Shown here: positions 17,602 through 26,124 of the stretch, in pieces
Numbering within the stretch: position 1 is the first letter of the stretch
How the letters are laid out: each line of letters opens with the position of its first letter
Origin: an uncultured Spirochaetales bacterium
GTDB taxonomy: Bacteria > Spirochaetota > Spirochaetia > Sphaerochaetales > Sphaerochaetaceae
Assembly (NCBI GenBank): GCA_934277975.1
Contig: CAKQWE010000001.1
Location: forward strand, 186,001-250,000
Length of the DNA: 64,000 nt
Direction: 5' to 3'
The notes under the pieces: generated by a model
What the model saw: only the letters and a program-made list of their open reading frames with translations
What the model was told of the DNA's origin: nothing
Database searches by the model: none
Program-made: the position numbers and the translations under genes

Positions 17602-18372
17602 CTAAATGATGCCTTTGAGGGCTTCCAATGCCGCAGCCATGTCGCCGTCGCAGGTCTCGAACGAGATGGTCTCATCGTAGCCGCAGGACTTGAGCAAGGA
17701 CAAAGCATGGAGGATATATGGGTTGCGAAGCGTATCCTCCAAGGAACGTTCAAGACCTGCAATGTGGATGTGATGGACAATGCCCAAAGAAGCCTTCAAA
17801 GAAGAGAGCGATTCTCCATTGGAGTTCATGTGGTAGATGTCCGCCATGAGCAAGAACCACGGAGAGGAAATGTCACAGACAAACGAACGCCCCTCCTCCA
17901 CAGTGTTTATGAGGTTGCATTCACCCCGTTTCAACGGCTCAAGGAGAATGGTCACACCATATTCGCAGGCCTTTGGAACGACCACAGAGGAAACGACCTC
18001 CTTCAGTCGTTCCATAGCAACATCGAACGACATCGAAGAAGCGTCATAGCTACGGGCTATGCCGCTGCCAAAGACGATCTTTCCAATTCCAAGGGAAACG
18101 GCACGTGAAAGTGCAACATCCAAATAATCACGGACAACTCCCAAATCCAGATCCCAAGAAACCAAAGGAATCCTTCCAGGAAAGAGATTGCAGGCAACGG
18201 GTGCACGGAACCCGCCAAGGACGGAACCAAAGAAACAAGGCTCCATGTCCGCAAAGCTCATGACAGGAAGCTCGGCATAGTCAAAGCCAGCATCCCGAAT
18301 CCTTGCAAGCATGGAACCCTGAATGTCCCATAGAGGCGTAGAAGCGAATCCCGTACAGAAACCGTATTTCAT
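17602..18372 (-). CDS. Sugar phosphate isomerase/epimerase (xylose-isomerase-like TIM barrel)
   Basis: The 256-residue protein begins MKYGFCTGFASTPLWDI and shows the TIM-barrel AP_endonuc_2 family features: GFDYAELP near the N-terminus, a conserved glutamate in ILLEPLKRGECNLINT, MADIYHMNSNGES with a metal-ligand Asp/His, and HHIHIAG. Members isomerise or dehydrate ketoses and inosose. The exact substrate is unknown. It is the last gene of the lacI-tctCBA-oxidoreductase operon, 12 bp after the oxidoreductase, and GAGGTG precedes the start. With a Gfo/Idh enzyme it suggests catabolism of a sugar acid or polyol. Confidence 0.82.
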   Translation of the reverse strand: MKYGFCTGFASTPLWDIQGSMLARIRDAGFDYAELPVMSFADMEPCFFGSVLGGFRAPVACNLFPGRIPLVSWDLDLGVVRDYLDVALSRAVSLGIGKIVFGSGIARSYDASSMSFDVAMERLKEVVSSVVVPKACEYGVTILLEPLKRGECNLINTVEEGRSFVCDISSPWFLLMADIYHMNSNGESLSSLKASLGIVHHIHIAGLERSLEDTLRNPYILHALSLLKSCGYDETISFETCDGDMAAALEALKGII

Positions 18373-18384
18373 AGCACCTCAGAC

Positions 18385-19473
18385 CTAATGAAGATCGTTC
18401 GAACACGCCTTTTGGTAAGTCTCAAGCGTAAGGCGCATGCTCTCGAAGACATGTTCCTGCGTCATGCAGGTCTGCGTCCCGTCAAGGCAGTCGCGGATGA
18501 ATGCACCAAAGAAAGGGAAACCCTCCTTGCCGGTTGCGTTTATGACGTGCTCGCCGTTGGCATCCACCAAGAACACATTGTCCCCTTCCATGGAGACTCC
18601 AACGTTTATGTACTTGCGGATCTCCACCGTAGCCTTCGTGCCCACGATGAACACACGTCCGTCACCCCAGGCCGATAACCCAGAGGGTGTGAACCAGTCG
18701 ACACGGACATAACCTGTTGCGCCATTGTCCAAGCCTATGACGGCCTGTCCAAAGTCAGTGAATCGAGGATGGTCCGGATTGTTGAAGTTGCGTTCTTCGC
18801 TGTACTGGACCCTGCCGCTTGAAGCGCCAGTATAGGAAAGCAGCTGCTCGAACTGATGCGATCCAATGTCACGCAGTATGGAGCCGTTCTCATCAGGGTT
18901 GAAGAACCAATCCGGCCGGGTCTCCTTGTTCAAACGGTGTGGAGCAAGGATGGTAACGGACAGCACTCTGCCAAGCACTCCCTCGTCTATGAGACGTTGG
19001 ACGCATACTGCACCCTCCACATGAATACGCTCTCCAAAATAGACCATAAACCAACGATTGGTCTCTTTTTGCACCAGTTCTACCTTTTTCAGGTCATCGA
19101 ACGTAAGCATTCCAGGTTTGTCTGTGAAGTAATGATGGCCGCTTTCCATGACACGGACACCCAACGAAGCACGCTTGTCAGGTCTGATTGCAGAGGCCAC
19201 TAGCTGTATGGAGGAATCCGTCAAAACCTCGTCGATGCAGGAGACAGGGTGGGCACAGGGGAATCGGTCTATGAAGGCCTTGACCTTTGCAGGGTCCGGA
19301 TCATAGACGTCCTTGAGCGTGGCCCCCGCCTCAGTAAGGCCGTTGACCATGGCGTATATGTGACCGTGGTCAAGGCCTATGACGGAGAAGAGGAACTCCC
19401 CCTCACCCACGGTTTTCACGACCTTTCCAGTGGACTGAGGGGCGTAGAAGATTCCATCGGCCTTCTGTATCAT
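18385..19473 (-). CDS. Gfo/Idh/MocA-family oxidoreductase
   Basis: The 362-residue protein has an N-terminal Rossmann strand (FLFSVIGLDHGHIYAMVNGL) with a modified glycine motif, a TDKPGML segment in the position of the family EKP motif, and a C-terminal alpha/beta domain (SVTILAPHRLNKETRPDWFF, ILRDIGSHQFEQLL with the catalytic-region His). It would oxidise a sugar, inositol or sugar acid with NAD(P). The start at 19473 overlaps the tctA stop (ATGA) and has GAAGG upstream. Longer upstream frame lacks a ribosome site. It is co-transcribed with the tricarboxylate-type transporter and isomerase. Confidence 0.87.
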   Translation of the reverse strand: MIQKADGIFYAPQSTGKVVKTVGEGEFLFSVIGLDHGHIYAMVNGLTEAGATLKDVYDPDPAKVKAFIDRFPCAHPVSCIDEVLTDSSIQLVASAIRPDKRASLGVRVMESGHHYFTDKPGMLTFDDLKKVELVQKETNRWFMVYFGERIHVEGAVCVQRLIDEGVLGRVLSVTILAPHRLNKETRPDWFFNPDENGSILRDIGSHQFEQLLSYTGASSGRVQYSEERNFNNPDHPRFTDFGQAVIGLDNGATGYVRVDWFTPSGLSAWGDGRVFIVGTKATVEIRKYINVGVSMEGDNVFLVDANGEHVINATGKEGFPFFGAFIRDCLDGTQTCMTQEHVFESMRLTLETYQKACSNDLH

Positions 19474-20966
19474 GCCTTCTTCCCCATGAGTTTCTTGAAG
19501 ACTCCAAGCTGGGCAAGGATCATAATCACGATAAGGACCAGGAAGAAGACGCAGATCGGACGCTGTACGAGAGGGGCGAGCGAACCGTTGGAGAGGTTCA
19601 GGGCCCTTCTGAGGTTGGAGTCGCACATAGGACCAAGGATGACTCCAAGGAGGAACGGTGCGGCGGGGAAGTGCAACGATGTAAGAAGCGTTCCAAAGAT
19701 TCCAAACACAAACATGACCTTTACGTCGAACATGTTGTAGTTGATGAGATACGAACCAATCACACAAAGGGTATAGATGATTGGCATTAGGTACTTCTTT
19801 GGAATTCCAAGTATCTTGACGGTTCCCTTCGAAAGAACGAGAGCAAGAAGCCACATGCAGAACGATGCAATGGCTATGTATATGCACACGTTGTATAGGA
19901 AGCTTGGAGACTCGGTCATCAAAAGAGGGCCTGGTCTATAGCCGTGCATGTAGAATGCAGCCAAAAGGACGGCCGCCGGAGCGGATCCTGGAACCGCCAA
20001 AGACAGGACAGGGATTATGGCTCCGCCAATGCAGGCGTTGTTTCCAGTCTCTACGGATATGACACCCTTTGGATTGCCGGTTCCAAAGGTCTTCTTCTCC
20101 TCTTCAGAACAGAAGCTCTTTGTTGCCCAATAGGAAAGCCAACCTGCTGTATCCTCTCCAACGCCAGGGATGATTCCAACGCCAACACCAATGGCTGCGG
20201 AGCGGATGACCTTGACTATGTTGCGCCCCATGAGCCTGAAGCCTTCCTTAGCCTCGAACCTGCTTGAAGGGATCACCTGCTCGTCGTTGTTGAGTTTGAA
20301 GGCCTTGATGATTTCAGGGAAACCAAACAGTCCTATCATTACAGGAATGAGCTGGATGCCTGACATCATGTTGACGTTTCCATAGGAGAAACGGGCAACG
20401 GTATTTACGGAGTCAAGACCTATCATGGAGACCATGAGACCAAGTATGCCAGCTATCCATCCTTTGATCTGTGACTCCGTGGATGTGATGGTTCCGCAGA
20501 TGAGGATTCCAAAGATGGAAAGAAGGAAGAACTCCCAGGATGTGAACTTGAGCGCAAGCTTCGTTAGAACTGGAGTAAGGGTCATGACGAAGATGACGCT
20601 AAGTAACGTTCCAAGGAAGCTGGAAGTGGTTGCAAGGAATATTGCAAGACCGCCGCGCCCCTGCTTTGCCATTGGGTGACCGTCAAGGGCTGTGGCTGCG
20701 GATGCAGGTGTTCCTGGAATGTTGAGGAGGATTGCCGATTGGCAGCCACCAGAGATTGCACCAACGTATATGGAAAGCAATGCTATGATCGCCGTCTGCG
20801 TTGGGAAGTTGTATGTAAGTCCAGTCAAAAGGGCTATGGCCATCGTAGCCGAAAGGCCTGGTAGCATTCCCATCACAAGACCCGCCAACGTGGACAGGCA
20901 CATGACAAGAAGGTTCATTGGCTGAAAGACTGTTGCAAATGCTGTTGAAATGTACTGTAATGCCAT
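19470..20966 (-). CDS. tctA: Tripartite tricarboxylate transporter, large membrane subunit TctA
   Basis: The 498-residue protein has about 12 membrane segments and the TctA signatures LVMGMLPGLSATMAIALLTGLTY (in segments), YVGAISGGCQSAILLNIPGTPASAATALDGHPMAKQGRG, and a second repeat GIIPGVGEDTAGWLSYWATK. It is the main permease of the secondary tripartite carboxylate importers that use a periplasmic binding protein. The start at 20966 has TTGAGG 8 nt upstream. An upstream extension overlaps tctB and is not supported. The substrate is not necessarily citrate. The neighbours suggest a sugar acid. Confidence 0.95.
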   Translation of the reverse strand: MALQYISTAFATVFQPMNLLVMCLSTLAGLVMGMLPGLSATMAIALLTGLTYNFPTQTAIIALLSIYVGAISGGCQSAILLNIPGTPASAATALDGHPMAKQGRGGLAIFLATTSSFLGTLLSVIFVMTLTPVLTKLALKFTSWEFFLLSIFGILICGTITSTESQIKGWIAGILGLMVSMIGLDSVNTVARFSYGNVNMMSGIQLIPVMIGLFGFPEIIKAFKLNNDEQVIPSSRFEAKEGFRLMGRNIVKVIRSAAIGVGVGIIPGVGEDTAGWLSYWATKSFCSEEEKKTFGTGNPKGVISVETGNNACIGGAIIPVLSLAVPGSAPAAVLLAAFYMHGYRPGPLLMTESPSFLYNVCIYIAIASFCMWLLALVLSKGTVKILGIPKKYLMPIIYTLCVIGSYLINYNMFDVKVMFVFGIFGTLLTSLHFPAAPFLLGVILGPMCDSNLRRALNLSNGSLAPLVQRPICVFFLVLIVIMILAQLGVFKKLMGKKA

Positions 20967-20974
20967 GTTTAACC

Positions 20975-21484
20975 TCAAGGAAGCGCTGCGTTGAAGCAGT
21001 ACTTGAAGATCACGACCGTCAAGACCACTGCCGCCACTGCTACGATTATGGACTTCCACCATACTCCGGCCTTAAGGTAGAGGAATATGCCAACGAGGAA
21101 GATGAGTGATGCCGCCCAGAAAGGCAGAACACTCAAAAGCAGATACGAATAGATGAACATTATGACGACTGCACCAATGGTGAAGTAGTATTCCTTGTTG
21201 CGTGAGGCATCGGCGAACCATTTGCCAACCACTTTCCAGCGCTCCACGAATGCAGAACCAAAATCCTTCTCCCCTTTCATTGTGGAAAGGAAAAGCAGAA
21301 CGCTGAAGAAAACTAGAAGAATGCCAAGAACGAACGGCAAAAAGCCTGGAGACAGGCTAAGCTTTTCAATCTTGAAAGGAGGTCCGGAAACCCTTTTGTA
21401 GATGGAGAACCCCTCTATTGCAAAATAGACTCCAAGGGCTGCAAGGACGAAGGAAAAAACGAAATCCTTGATTTTTCTATCCAT
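20975..21484 (-). CDS. tctB: Tripartite tricarboxylate transporter, small membrane subunit TctB
   Basis: The 169-residue protein has four hydrophobic segments, beginning MDRKIKDFVFSFVLAALGVYFAIEG, and the family's KLSLSPGFLPFVLGILLV loop (the usual G.GFFP motif variant). It partners TctA in the membrane. AAGGA is 8 nt before the start chosen. It lies 8 bp ahead of tctA and 109 bp after tctC, a gap containing two strong hairpins. Confidence 0.88.
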   Translation of the reverse strand: MDRKIKDFVFSFVLAALGVYFAIEGFSIYKRVSGPPFKIEKLSLSPGFLPFVLGILLVFFSVLLFLSTMKGEKDFGSAFVERWKVVGKWFADASRNKEYYFTIGAVVIMFIYSYLLLSVLPFWAASLIFLVGIFLYLKAGVWWKSIIVAVAAVVLTVVIFKYCFNAALP

Positions 21485-21502
21485 TTTTCTGATCCTTAAC
21501 GG

Positions 21503-21578
21503 AACCTGCAAGGCACAAAGCCCTGCAGGTTGCACGAAAATCAAGTGAAGGCTCCGCCCTCATTGAGGAAAGCGGAGC
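21503..21578 (-). other. Two intercistronic hairpins between tctC and tctB
   Basis: AACCTGCA/TGCAGGTT (21503-21510, 21524-21531, extended by GGC/GCC) and GCTCCGC/GCGGAGC (21551-21557, 21572-21578) follow the tctC stop. Neither has a U-tract. Such structures commonly stabilise the transcript of the abundant binding protein or attenuate read-through. Confidence 0.6.
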
Positions 21579-21593
21579 GTTCACAAAGTGAAA

Positions 21594-22607
21594 CTACAGT
21601 CTGTTGATGCCAAAATCAGCTGGGCTTATCGTGACTGCGCCGGCATCATACATGAGCCAGCAGGCCTTTGATGCGAAGTTCTCCATGAATTCCTGGGAGT
21701 GCTGTCTGTCGTAGACGTTGACTGCAAAGCTCTTGGATTCGCAGAATTCCAGGAAAGCCTGGTCCTTGACTGCAACTGCGAAAGCCTCGTCGAGCTTTTC
21801 AAGATATGACTCTGGAAGTCCCTTTGGAACGAGGATACCTGTAACCTCACCCATTGGGAGGAACTTTGCCGCTTCTGGATAGAAGTTCTTGATGGAAGGA
21901 ATCGTGATTCCATCGGCAATCGTGATGTCTTCGTCTGAGAGTGTGCAAAGTGCCTTGACCTGTCCGCCAATGATTGCATCCTTGTACTCGGCAAGGAGCT
22001 GTGGGCAGAACTGGACTTCACCGGAGAGAGTTGCTGTGAAAGCAGCGGATCCGCCATTGTAGGTGATGTGCTTGTAGTCTGCACCTGCGATTGCCTTGAT
22101 GACCTCAGCGCCAAAGTGTCCGCCTGAACCAATGCCGGCTGTTCCAGCTGTGATCTGACCAGGATTCTGTCTTATTGCCTCAACGAGGTCCTGGATCGTA
22201 TTGAATGGGGAGTCTGCAGGAACGACGATTACGTTTGGAGCATATGTTGCAATCCAAATGTCCCATTCGCGGAAAGTCTTGTCCGTGTAGCCGTTGATTG
22301 GCATTGTACAGAATGCAAGCATTCCGTTGGCAAGAAGTGAGTATCCATCGTTCTTTGCATTCTGAACGTTGAGGGTACCTGCGCTTCCACCAGCACCAGG
22401 AGTGTTGATGACGTTGATCGTGACGCCAAGCTTCTCACCCATTGCGTTTGCAAGGGCTCTTGCTGTCAAATCAGTTGTTCCACCTGCACCGTAAGGAACT
22501 GTGAGGTTGATGTTCTTGTTTGGATAAACCTCCTCCTGTGCAGCCTGTGCGAATGCGCACATTGCAACGAGAGCGAGAACCATAACCGTGGTAAGAATCT
22601 TTTTCAT
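21594..22607 (-). CDS. tctC: Tripartite tricarboxylate transporter, periplasmic binding protein TctC (Bug family)
   Basis: The 337-residue protein has a signal peptide (MKKILTTVMVLALVAMCAFA, cleavage near AFA-QA). It has the Bug fold hallmarks: YPNKNINLTVPYGAGGTTDLTARALA at the start of the mature protein and ITAGTAGIGSGGHFGAEVIK, where the carboxylate-binding loops lie. It captures the substrate for TctAB. AAGGAGGGG is well spaced before the ATG. Only 13 bp separate it from the regulator gene upstream, so both belong to one operon. Confidence 0.95.
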   Translation of the reverse strand: MKKILTTVMVLALVAMCAFAQAAQEEVYPNKNINLTVPYGAGGTTDLTARALANAMGEKLGVTINVINTPGAGGSAGTLNVQNAKNDGYSLLANGMLAFCTMPINGYTDKTFREWDIWIATYAPNVIVVPADSPFNTIQDLVEAIRQNPGQITAGTAGIGSGGHFGAEVIKAIAGADYKHITYNGGSAAFTATLSGEVQFCPQLLAEYKDAIIGGQVKALCTLSDEDITIADGITIPSIKNFYPEAAKFLPMGEVTGILVPKGLPESYLEKLDEAFAVAVKDQAFLEFCESKSFAVNVYDRQHSQEFMENFASKACWLMYDAGAVTISPADFGINRL

Positions 22608-22620
22608 TCTTCCCCTCCTT

Positions 22621-23627
22621 TTAGTCTATTTTCAAGACCGAGTCGCCTTCTATGACGCTGCAGTCATGAATATACTGTTTTGGCTGCATTGGCTTGCCCT
22701 GTATCTGGTCAAGCAGAACCTGCGCAGCGGTGTTTCCAAGAGCCATGTCACCCATGTCCAATCTTGAAAAGTCATTCAGTCCCGTATAGGTCCACATTGG
22801 TGTTCCAATGAGCATTACCGATATGTCACGACCAATCGTCCTACCCATTCTCCTAAGCTCGTTCACTCCACCCTGGGCCTGTATGTTGAATCCATAGAAG
22901 AGCGCCGTTATGTCAGGATGCTCTTCAAGTATCTTCCTTGTAAGCCTTCCACCCTCTGCAGCGGAGAACTCTCCATTCTCGACATATAATCTGGCATTGT
23001 CTGCAGCTGCATCCAGCGCAGCCTTCTCACGGGCGGCAAGGTCAGGAATCCCTGAGTTCCAGCCAATATAACCTATCTTCCTATGCCCCATGGACATAAG
23101 ATATTCAATACCCTTGAAGCCACAGCCATAGTTGTTGGTAGTGACCCAATAGTAGTCGCCCACACCTTCCAACGGACGGTCGACGACGACCATCTTCATT
23201 CCAACGCTGCGTGCAAGCTCAGTGTTCTCCGCACCCTTTGCAGTTGGCGTAACGATTATGCCATCCACCCGCTGCTCAAGCATCCTGTGGATTATGGACT
23301 TCTCCCTTTCAGGGTCGTCCAAGGTGTTGGTTATTATCATGTCGTAGCCATGTTTGACGAAGAGTGCCTCCGCCGCCATGACTATGCGGGTGAAGAACTG
23401 GTTCTCGAACTGCGGAATGAGTATGCCTATGAGCCTGCGGTGGCCGCCTTTGAGCGAAGAGGCGCCTTTGTCGCGGATGTAATGGAGTCATCTGCAGCCT
23501 CCATCACCTTGCGACGGGTCTCTTCGCTTATGTATCTCTCTCCGTTTCCGTTGAGGACATATGAGACCGTACCAATGGTGGTCCCTGCCTTCTGAGCAAC
23601 ATCCTTCAACGTCGTATACTTCGCCAT
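22621..23627 (-). pseudogene. LacI-family transcriptional regulator, frameshifted
   Basis: The first 47 or so codons (from ATG 23627, GGAAGG upstream) give a perfect LacI head: MAKYTTLKDVAQKAGTTIGTVSYVLNG, then RRKVMEAAD. The frame is lost at 23488-23489. One missing base there restores LHYIRDKGASSLKGGHRRLIGILIPQFENQFFTRIV and the whole sugar-binding domain down to 22621. As it stands the product would stop at 23427 after a nonsense tail. A real mutation would leave the operon without its repressor. A sequencing or assembly error is equally possible. Two LacI-type operators lie just upstream. Confidence 0.88.
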
Positions 23628-23667
23628 TGCCTTCCCTTTTGAGCGGTCTTCAAACGCTCTTTTGGAC

Positions 23668-23724
23668 GTGCAAACGTTTGCACTATATTCCATTGCACCC
23701 GCCAAGTCGTATGCAAACGTTTGC
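23668..23724 (-). promoter_or_regulatory. Twin LacI-type operators (GCAAACGTTTGC)
   Basis: A 16-bp perfect palindrome GTGCAAACGTTTGCAC (23668-23683) and a 12-bp palindrome GCAAACGTTTGC (23713-23724) have centres 43 bp apart, about four helical turns. They lie 41-97 bp upstream of the regulator start codon. This is the classic LacI/GalR site type, with spacing that suits tetramer looping. Binding by the frameshifted neighbour, or by a CcpA-like global protein, is inferred. Confidence 0.8.
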
Positions 23725-23913
23725 TTATGGCTTAAGGAGTTACAATGCAAATCCAACTTTCACTTAGATGAAAACACGGCTTTTCCCAGTTGTCAACTTT
23801 TATTTTGTAAAAGTGATTGATTAATTCCCTCCAAGACTCAACACGCACCTACAAAGCTCTCCAAAAACCTCTCGAGTGTTGCCTTCCAAAACGCCAACGG
23901 CTATCTTTCAATC

Positions 23914-24876
23914 ATGACGACAGCAACCATAGCCCTACTGGCCACAGCGTTTCTAATCCTGACCGCAATCACAGTAGCGACAGACAAATTCGTATCCATG
24001 CTCACAAGCCCAAAGGTCCACCCACACGAAGAATCCAGAAAGTTCCTCTGTGATACAGAGCACTTCGACTGCAACGAATTCGAAAATGCGCACGAACACG
24101 AAACCTTCATCTTCGACTCACCCCGTGGCTACTCCCTACGAGGCATAATCATGCACCCAAACGCACAAAAGACCGATGTTTCCGAACCTCAGAAGGCGGC
24201 GCTCGTCGTACATGGGTACACAGGCAACTACTCATCCATGTATCCATATGCGAAGATCCTTCTCGACAACGGCTTCAACGTGGTGCTCTACGACCACAGG
24301 ATGCACGGGATAAGCGACAACAAGGACAAAAACGGCAGGAAGATGTGCTGCAGCATGGGGTACTATGAATCAAAAGACCTCAAGGACCTGTTCAACTACG
24401 TCAAGACACGTTTCGACAAAGACTGCACATGGGGTCTTTTGGGAGAATCAATGGGAGGGGCTATAGTGATGCAGGCAGCCCCGGAGATTCCAGAGCTGTC
24501 GTTTGTCATAGACGACTGCGGGTATTCCTGCATGGAAAAAGAGGCAAAGGCGGTGTACAGAAGCCTTCACATGCCGTCCTGGCCCACAATGCAACTGGGA
24601 AACTCAGTTCTAAGGCATCGTTGGCATTGGTCTCTCTACGATGTAGACGCAATGAAAGCCATCAAGAAAACGACCATACCGGTACTCTTCTGCCATGGAG
24701 ACGCAGACACCTTCGTTCCAACCCATATGGCAAAGGACCTATACGATGCAAAACCCGGCAGGAAAACGCTTAGGCTCTACAAAGGCTCAAAGCACGCTCG
24801 AAGCGTACTCGACCATCCTCAGGAGTATGCAGAGAACGTAAAGGCCTTCCTCAACGGAATCGGCCTACAGAAATAG
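23914..24876 (+). CDS. Alpha/beta hydrolase with N-terminal membrane anchor
   Basis: The 320-residue protein has one N-terminal transmembrane helix (about residues 4-23). The hydrolase domain has the oxyanion strand ALVVHGYTGNYSSM, the nucleophile elbow GESMGG (Ser near residue 174), the acid in CHGDADTFVP and the histidine in SKHARSVLDHP, a complete triad. It resembles the YtpA/BAAT-like cluster of extracytoplasmic hydrolases (family PF12146-type). No good ribosome site is visible before the ATG. The gene stands alone, divergent from the lacI operon. Confidence 0.82.
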   Translation: MTTATIALLATAFLILTAITVATDKFVSMLTSPKVHPHEESRKFLCDTEHFDCNEFENAHEHETFIFDSPRGYSLRGIIMHPNAQKTDVSEPQKAALVVHGYTGNYSSMYPYAKILLDNGFNVVLYDHRMHGISDNKDKNGRKMCCSMGYYESKDLKDLFNYVKTRFDKDCTWGLLGESMGGAIVMQAAPEIPELSFVIDDCGYSCMEKEAKAVYRSLHMPSWPTMQLGNSVLRHRWHWSLYDVDAMKAIKKTTIPVLFCHGDADTFVPTHMAKDLYDAKPGRKTLRLYKGSKHARSVLDHPQEYAENVKAFLNGIGLQK

Positions 24877-25296
24877 TTGCCCATAAACCGGTAGAAGTTG
24901 GAATCTGCGTATACTGCAAATCCTTTAAAAGACGTTTGCGGTACATCGAAATGTACCACAATCAATGAAAAAGGCGTTTGCGGTACATTAACCAGCGCTT
25001 TGGGAAGGAAAGTCCCTTCAGCAATCGGGGCTGGCTATTGCAATCGTATGGTTTGCTATTGCTGTGGTTGAAATGCGCACAGAGCGGACAGAACGCATAA
25101 AGCGGACACTCCGCACAGATTCAATACAGTTTTTCCAACCAACGGAGGGCGGGTTGAAGCGCATTTGTGCGAATAGTTGGAGGAGTGAGCATCAAAAAAC
25201 CCATTGTTTTTCGTGCAAGAGCCGTTTTCCCTATTGACTAACAAGAACTCGCAAGAACCCTGAAACGGGCTTTTATGGGCAACTTTCTGAAGGATA
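24877..25296. other. Noncoding stretch with short direct repeats and a hairpin
   Basis: No gene is supported. GTTTGCGGTACAT occurs twice (about 24934-24946 and 24976-24988). The first copy forms a perfect GGTACAT-CGAA-ATGTACC hairpin (24940-24957). GCGGACA also recurs near 25080-25115. The stretch at 25215-25280 can fold (AGCCGTTT with AAACGGGCT followed by TTTTA), a weak plus-strand terminator. Confidence 0.4.
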
Positions 25297-26112
25297 TCAG
25301 TCCACGTATGGGACGCTGTCCATGTGGCGTTCGATTATGGATTTGAGGCGTTCCAGGTTGACCTTGGAGTTGGCCACGACAAGAGGACAAGTCCCTTCCA
25401 AGGAAGGTTCTGCGCCTTTGAAGCCCTCGACGAAACCACCGGCCTCGCGCACGATGAGCGTTGCGGCGCAGAAGTCCCAAGGAGAGAGGCGGATCTCGAA
25501 GTACATGTCAACCTTCCCGGCTGCAAGATAGCACATTTCAAGAGAGCAGGCACCAAAGCGACGGAAATCGGCACACTGGAAGTAGGCATCCATGAGTATG
25601 TCGTTGCAGACCTGGGCGTACTCCTTGCGGTAAAGGCTGAACGCCGTGCAGAGGATGCTGTGCTCAAAGTCCATGTTTGAAACGTGAAGCGGTTTGCCGT
25701 TGAGGAAGGATCCCTGCCCCTTTACGGCCCAGAACATCTCTTTTGAAACGGGGTTGTACACTATGCCAAGAAGGATGTCGTCACCGTCTACGAACCCAAC
25801 GGAGATAGCTGACTGTCCCAACCTTCTTGTGAAGTTCGCCGTCCCGTCTATGGGGTCAACCACCCATCGGCGGCCATCTCCTTTGGAACATAGATGCTCC
25901 TCCTCCCCAAAGAAACCGCATCCTGGAACAAGTTCGACAAGCTTCTTCGCAAGATGGTGCTGCACCGCCAGGTCAGCGCTTGTCACTAGGTTGCTCACTC
26001 CGTCCTTCTCGAAGACCTGTGCTGTATCCATATCCATAAGGGGCGCAGCTTCAAGCACAATCCCCTTCGCTTCTTCGAGCAGTTTCTCCAAATCAAAAGC
26101 CTTGGAATCCAT
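25297..26112 (-). CDS. Inositol monophosphatase-family protein
   Basis: The 271-residue protein has the two metal-binding motifs of the family: FFGEEEH (Glu ligand) and WVVDPIDGTANF (about residues 84-95). The C-terminal LSPWDFCAATLIVREAGG is also present. Family members hydrolyse inositol-1-phosphate, other sugar phosphates, fructose-1,6-bisphosphate or 3'-phosphoadenosine phosphates. The actual substrate is open. The start at 26112 is preferred to 26121 because AGGAG is correctly spaced only for it. It is the last gene of an NhaC-galactosidase-phosphatase run, 12 bp after the galactosidase. Confidence 0.88.
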   Translation of the reverse strand: MDSKAFDLEKLLEEAKGIVLEAAPLMDMDTAQVFEKDGVSNLVTSADLAVQHHLAKKLVELVPGCGFFGEEEHLCSKGDGRRWVVDPIDGTANFTRRLGQSAISVGFVDGDDILLGIVYNPVSKEMFWAVKGQGSFLNGKPLHVSNMDFEHSILCTAFSLYRKEYAQVCNDILMDAYFQCADFRRFGACSLEMCYLAAGKVDMYFEIRLSPWDFCAATLIVREAGGFVEGFKGAEPSLEGTCPLVVANSKVNLERLKSIIERHMDSVPYVD

Positions 26113-26124
26113 GTGAATCATCTC

